Assembly: GCA_003240855.1 (NCBI GenBank)
Contig: QFNN01000001.1
Span: forward strand, 83,070 to 147,069
Length of the DNA: 64,000 nt
Source: Sphingomonas sanxanigenens
GTDB lineage: Bacteria > Pseudomonadota > Alphaproteobacteria > Sphingomonadales > Sphingomonadaceae
Direction: 5' to 3'
Shown in pieces: positions 61,421 through 64,000 of this stretch. A program made the position numbers and the translations under genes. Within the stretch, counting starts at the first letter, position 1. Each line of letters opens with the position of its first letter. The notes beneath the pieces are model-generated. The model searched no databases. It saw only the letters and a list, made by a program, of their open reading frames with translations, and was not told where the DNA came from.

Positions 61421-64000
61421 ATGAAAAGGGCAGGCGGCACTATCGCGACGGCATGGCTGGGGGCGGCTTCGGCTTTCGCGCTCGCGGCCGGCGTCGCCAG
61501 CGCGGCGCAGGCGCAGACGGCAAGCGCCGGCACGGCGGACGCGACGACCGACGAGATCGTGGTCACGGGCTTTCGCGCCAGCCTCGATTCGGCGCTGAAC
61601 GCCAAGCGCGACGCCGTGGGCATCGTCGATGTCATCAAAGCCGAGGACATCGCCGAGTTTCCCGACAATAATCTCGCCGAATCGATCCAGCGCATCCCGG
61701 GCGTGACCATCACGCGCGATCAGGGCGAAGGGCGTCAAATCACGGTACGCGGCCTGGGCCCGATCTTCACCCGCGTCCGCATCAACGGGATCGAGGGCCT
61801 GTCGACCACCGGCGGCGCTGACTCGTCGGGCGGCGCGAACCGCAGCCGCGCCTTCGACTTCAACGTTTTCGCGTCCGAGCTGTTCAACGCGATCACCGTC
61901 CGCAAGACCGCATCGGCCGATGTTGAGGAAGGCTCGCTCGGCGCGACCGTCGACCTCCAGACCGCCCGCCCCTTCGACTACAAGGATGATTTCACGCTGG
62001 CCGGTTCGGGCCAGGTCGGCCTCAACGACCTCTCCAACGCAGTCGACCCGCGCCTGGCCGCGCTTGTTTCCGCCAAGCTCGCCGACGGCAAGATCGGCAT
62101 CCTGCTCTCCGCCGCCTACAGCGAGCGCGGCATCCGCGAGGAAGGCCCCTCGACCGTGCGCTGGGAACGCGGCACCGACAATGGCGGCTTCAACGCGCTT
62201 TCAACGCTGCCGTCTGGCGCGAAACAGGGCTTCGCCTTCTTCGCGCCGCGCATCCCGCGCTACGACAGCTATCTTTACAAGACCAAGCGCCTCGGCCTGA
62301 CCGGATCGATCCAGTTCCAGCCGACCGAGCATACGCTGCTGACGATCGACGCGCTCTACGCCAACTTCAAGTCGAACAGGTCCGAACAATATCTGGAGGC
62401 GATCTCGTTCAGCCGGTCGGGCACGGGCAAGCCGCAGACGGTGATCCTGCCGGGCGCCGAGGTCGACGCCACCAACAGCCTCGTCAAAGGCGCGTTCAAC
62501 AATGTCGACGTCCGCGTCGAATCGCGCTTCGACAAGCTGGAGACCAAGTTCCAGCAATATACGGCCAATCTGCATCAGGATCTGGGCGAGCATATCCGCT
62601 TCGACCTGCTCGGCGGCTATTCGCGCTCGCAATTCTCGAACCCGATCCAGACGACGATCACGCTCGATGCGAACAACATCCAGGGCTATAATTTCGATTT
62701 CACCGACGGCCGCATGCCGACTCTCGGCTATGGCAATCTGAACGTCGCCAATCCCAATGCGTTCACTCTCTCGGAAATCCGCCTGCGCCCGCAATTTGTC
62801 GACAATGATTTCCGCGTGGGCAGGGCCCAGGTCGAGTTCGACGTGATCGAAGGCCTCAAGATCCGCGTCGGCGGCGATTACAAGCGCTACAGCTACAGCA
62901 GCGAGGAATATCGCCGGACGAGCGAGACGAACGTTCCGACGCTTGCGCCGGGGCAACTCGCCTCGCTGTCGCAGCTTTATTCGATCAGCAGCGGAACGCC
63001 GACCAACGGCACGCCGCGCAGCTTCGTCATCCCCAGTCTCGACGCCTTCGCCAGCACGCTCAACATCTATTCAAACAGCGGCATCTATGCGCTGACCGGG
63101 ATCAACAACAACAGCGCTCAGGGCAACTGGCGCAAGGTCCGCGAACGCGATCTCGGCGGCTTCGCGCAAGCGGTTTTCGAGACGGAGATCGGCGGCATGG
63201 AGCTGCGCGGCGACGCCGGAATCCGCTATGTCGACACGCGTCAATATTCGAGCGGCTATTCGGGCGGCGCCGCCAACCCGTCATTGATCAAGGCAAGCCG
63301 CGGCTACGGCAACTGGCTGCCTTCGGCCAATGTCAGCCTCAACATCACGCCCAATTTCATCGCCCGCGCCGGCATTGCGCGCGTGATGGCGCGACCCGAC
63401 CTCGGCAATCTGTCGCCGGGCGGTTCGTTCAGCATTTCGGGCGGCAACCGCACCTATACGCGCGGCAATCCCTATGTCGATCCGACCAAGGCGACTGATT
63501 ACGACCTGTCGTTTGAATGGTATTTCGCGCCGCAATCCGCGATCGTCGTCGGGCTGTTCTACAAGGATATATCCAGCTTCGTCGCATCGACGGCGCAGCA
63601 GATTCCGTTCAACCAGCTCGGCCTGCCCGACAGCTTCCTCAACGGGACGACGGTGCAGCCGACGGACCTGTTCACGGTCACCCAGCCGGTCAACTCGCCG
63701 GGCGGATCGCTGAAGGGCGTCGAAGTCGGCTTCCAGACGCCGTTCAAGTTCCTTCCCGGCTTGCTGCGGCATACCGGGGTGCAGGCCAATTACACCTACG
63801 TCGATTCGAAGATCACCTACCCGCTGTCGACGGCCGCCAATGCGCCATCGGTCACGCAGCCGCTGGTCAATCTGTCGAAGCACAGCGCCAATGCGACGCT
63901 TTATTATGAGGATGAGCGCTTCTCGCTGCGCGGCTCGCTCGCCTATCGCAGCGGCTATCTGACCAACGTGCCGGGCCGCAACGGCGTGAGCCCGCCCGCA
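61421..64000 (+). CDS. TonB-dependent receptor, pectin-locus type, truncated by the window end
   Basis: The open frame runs from ATG 61421 to the last base (860 codons) with no stop. The signal peptide ends near AQAQTASAG. Plug: DEIVVTGFRASLDSALNAKRDAVGIVDVIKAEDIAEFPDNNLAESIQRIPGVTITRDQGEGRQITVRGLGP, the exact form of TIGR01782-type receptors of Xanthomonas/Caulobacter that import oligosaccharides. Strong AAGGGGAGG ribosome site. Upstream operator at 61383. The expected ligand is oligogalacturonide released by the pectate lyase. The C-terminus and the final barrel strands lie outside the window. Confidence 0.9.
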   Translation, partial: MKRAGGTIATAWLGAASAFALAAGVASAAQAQTASAGTADATTDEIVVTGFRASLDSALNAKRDAVGIVDVIKAEDIAEFPDNNLAESIQRIPGVTITRDQGEGRQITVRGLGPIFTRVRINGIEGLSTTGGADSSGGANRSRAFDFNVFASELFNAITVRKTASADVEEGSLGATVDLQTARPFDYKDDFTLAGSGQVGLNDLSNAVDPRLAALVSAKLADGKIGILLSAAYSERGIREEGPSTVRWERGTDNGGFNALSTLPSGAKQGFAFFAPRIPRYDSYLYKTKRLGLTGSIQFQPTEHTLLTIDALYANFKSNRSEQYLEAISFSRSGTGKPQTVILPGAEVDATNSLVKGAFNNVDVRVESRFDKLETKFQQYTANLHQDLGEHIRFDLLGGYSRSQFSNPIQTTITLDANNIQGYNFDFTDGRMPTLGYGNLNVANPNAFTLSEIRLRPQFVDNDFRVGRAQVEFDVIEGLKIRVGGDYKRYSYSSEEYRRTSETNVPTLAPGQLASLSQLYSISSGTPTNGTPRSFVIPSLDAFASTLNIYSNSGIYALTGINNNSAQGNWRKVRERDLGGFAQAVFETEIGGMELRGDAGIRYVDTRQYSSGYSGGAANPSLIKASRGYGNWLPSANVSLNITPNFIARAGIARVMARPDLGNLSPGGSFSISGGNRTYTRGNPYVDPTKATDYDLSFEWYFAPQSAIVVGLFYKDISSFVASTAQQIPFNQLGLPDSFLNGTTVQPTDLFTVTQPVNSPGGSLKGVEVGFQTPFKFLPGLLRHTGVQANYTYVDSKITYPLSTAANAPSVTQPLVNLSKHSANATLYYEDERFSLRGSLAYRSGYLTNVPGRNGVSPPA

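Overview
The window looks like chromosomal DNA of a sphingomonad-type alphaproteobacterium (order Sphingomonadales; the genus cannot be fixed from sequence alone). The evidence is very high GC with strong third-position GC bias, five TonB-dependent receptors (TBDRs) in 64 kb, a GapR (DUF2312) protein, a DUF2093 protein, a yebC-ruvC-ruvA cluster, the alphaproteobacterial form of ribosomal protein L36, and dispersed palindromes built on TTGCGAGCGCAGCGAAGC. No phage, insertion sequence, CRISPR array, tRNA or rRNA was seen. Most of the window is ordinary core genome with two accessory systems of clear interest.

Layout. 1-4.7 kb: corrinoid uptake (btuB, btuF, btuC, btuD), the left edge probably being the tail of a cobalamin-controlled leader. 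4.7-5.5 kb: a phasin and a PHA-synthase-associated-like protein facing each other. 5.8-11.7 kb: a minus-strand series of a TBDR, maleylacetoacetate isomerase, methylthioadenosine phosphorylase, an amino-acid permease and a crotonase. 11.9-14.4 kb: a second TBDR. 14.6-24.5 kb: housekeeping (ruvA, ruvC, yebC, gapR, pyk, HAD phosphatase, rpmJ, M14 carboxypeptidase, gpmA, diguanylate cyclase, purE, purK). 24.6-33 kb: M16 and M28 peptidases, a TetR regulator, and clpB behind a heat-shock-type promoter. 33-38.5 kb: a TPR/aspartyl-hydroxylase, a sulfotransferase-like protein and a large TBDR. 38.8-48.3 kb: small envelope proteins, an M23 peptidase, xseA and purD (start codons sharing one CATG), a CNNM/CorC transporter, tadA, a GH130 enzyme and an MFS exporter.

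48.35-52.5 kb is the most notable region: a complete two-armed bufferin (MNIO-modified, Cys-rich RiPP metallophore) locus. A DoxX protein and a DUF2282 (BufA1) precursor read left. An ECF sigma factor, its NrsF/DUF1109 membrane anti-sigma factor, a second Cys-rich precursor (BufA2 type), the DUF692 enzyme BufB and its DUF2063 partner BufC read right. Three promoters with the same GTAACC-N16-CGAA architecture precede bufA1, the sigma gene and bufA2, so the whole locus reads as a single metal or redox stress regulon.

54.9-64 kb is a pectin/oligogalacturonate utilisation locus: hexuronate permease, FAH-family hydratase, LacI regulator, kduI, kduD, secreted pectate lyase and a TBDR truncated by the window end. 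Four copies of a palindrome centred on ACCGGT, with TGACACCGGT as the common half, lie upstream of these genes and are the likely LacI-family operators.
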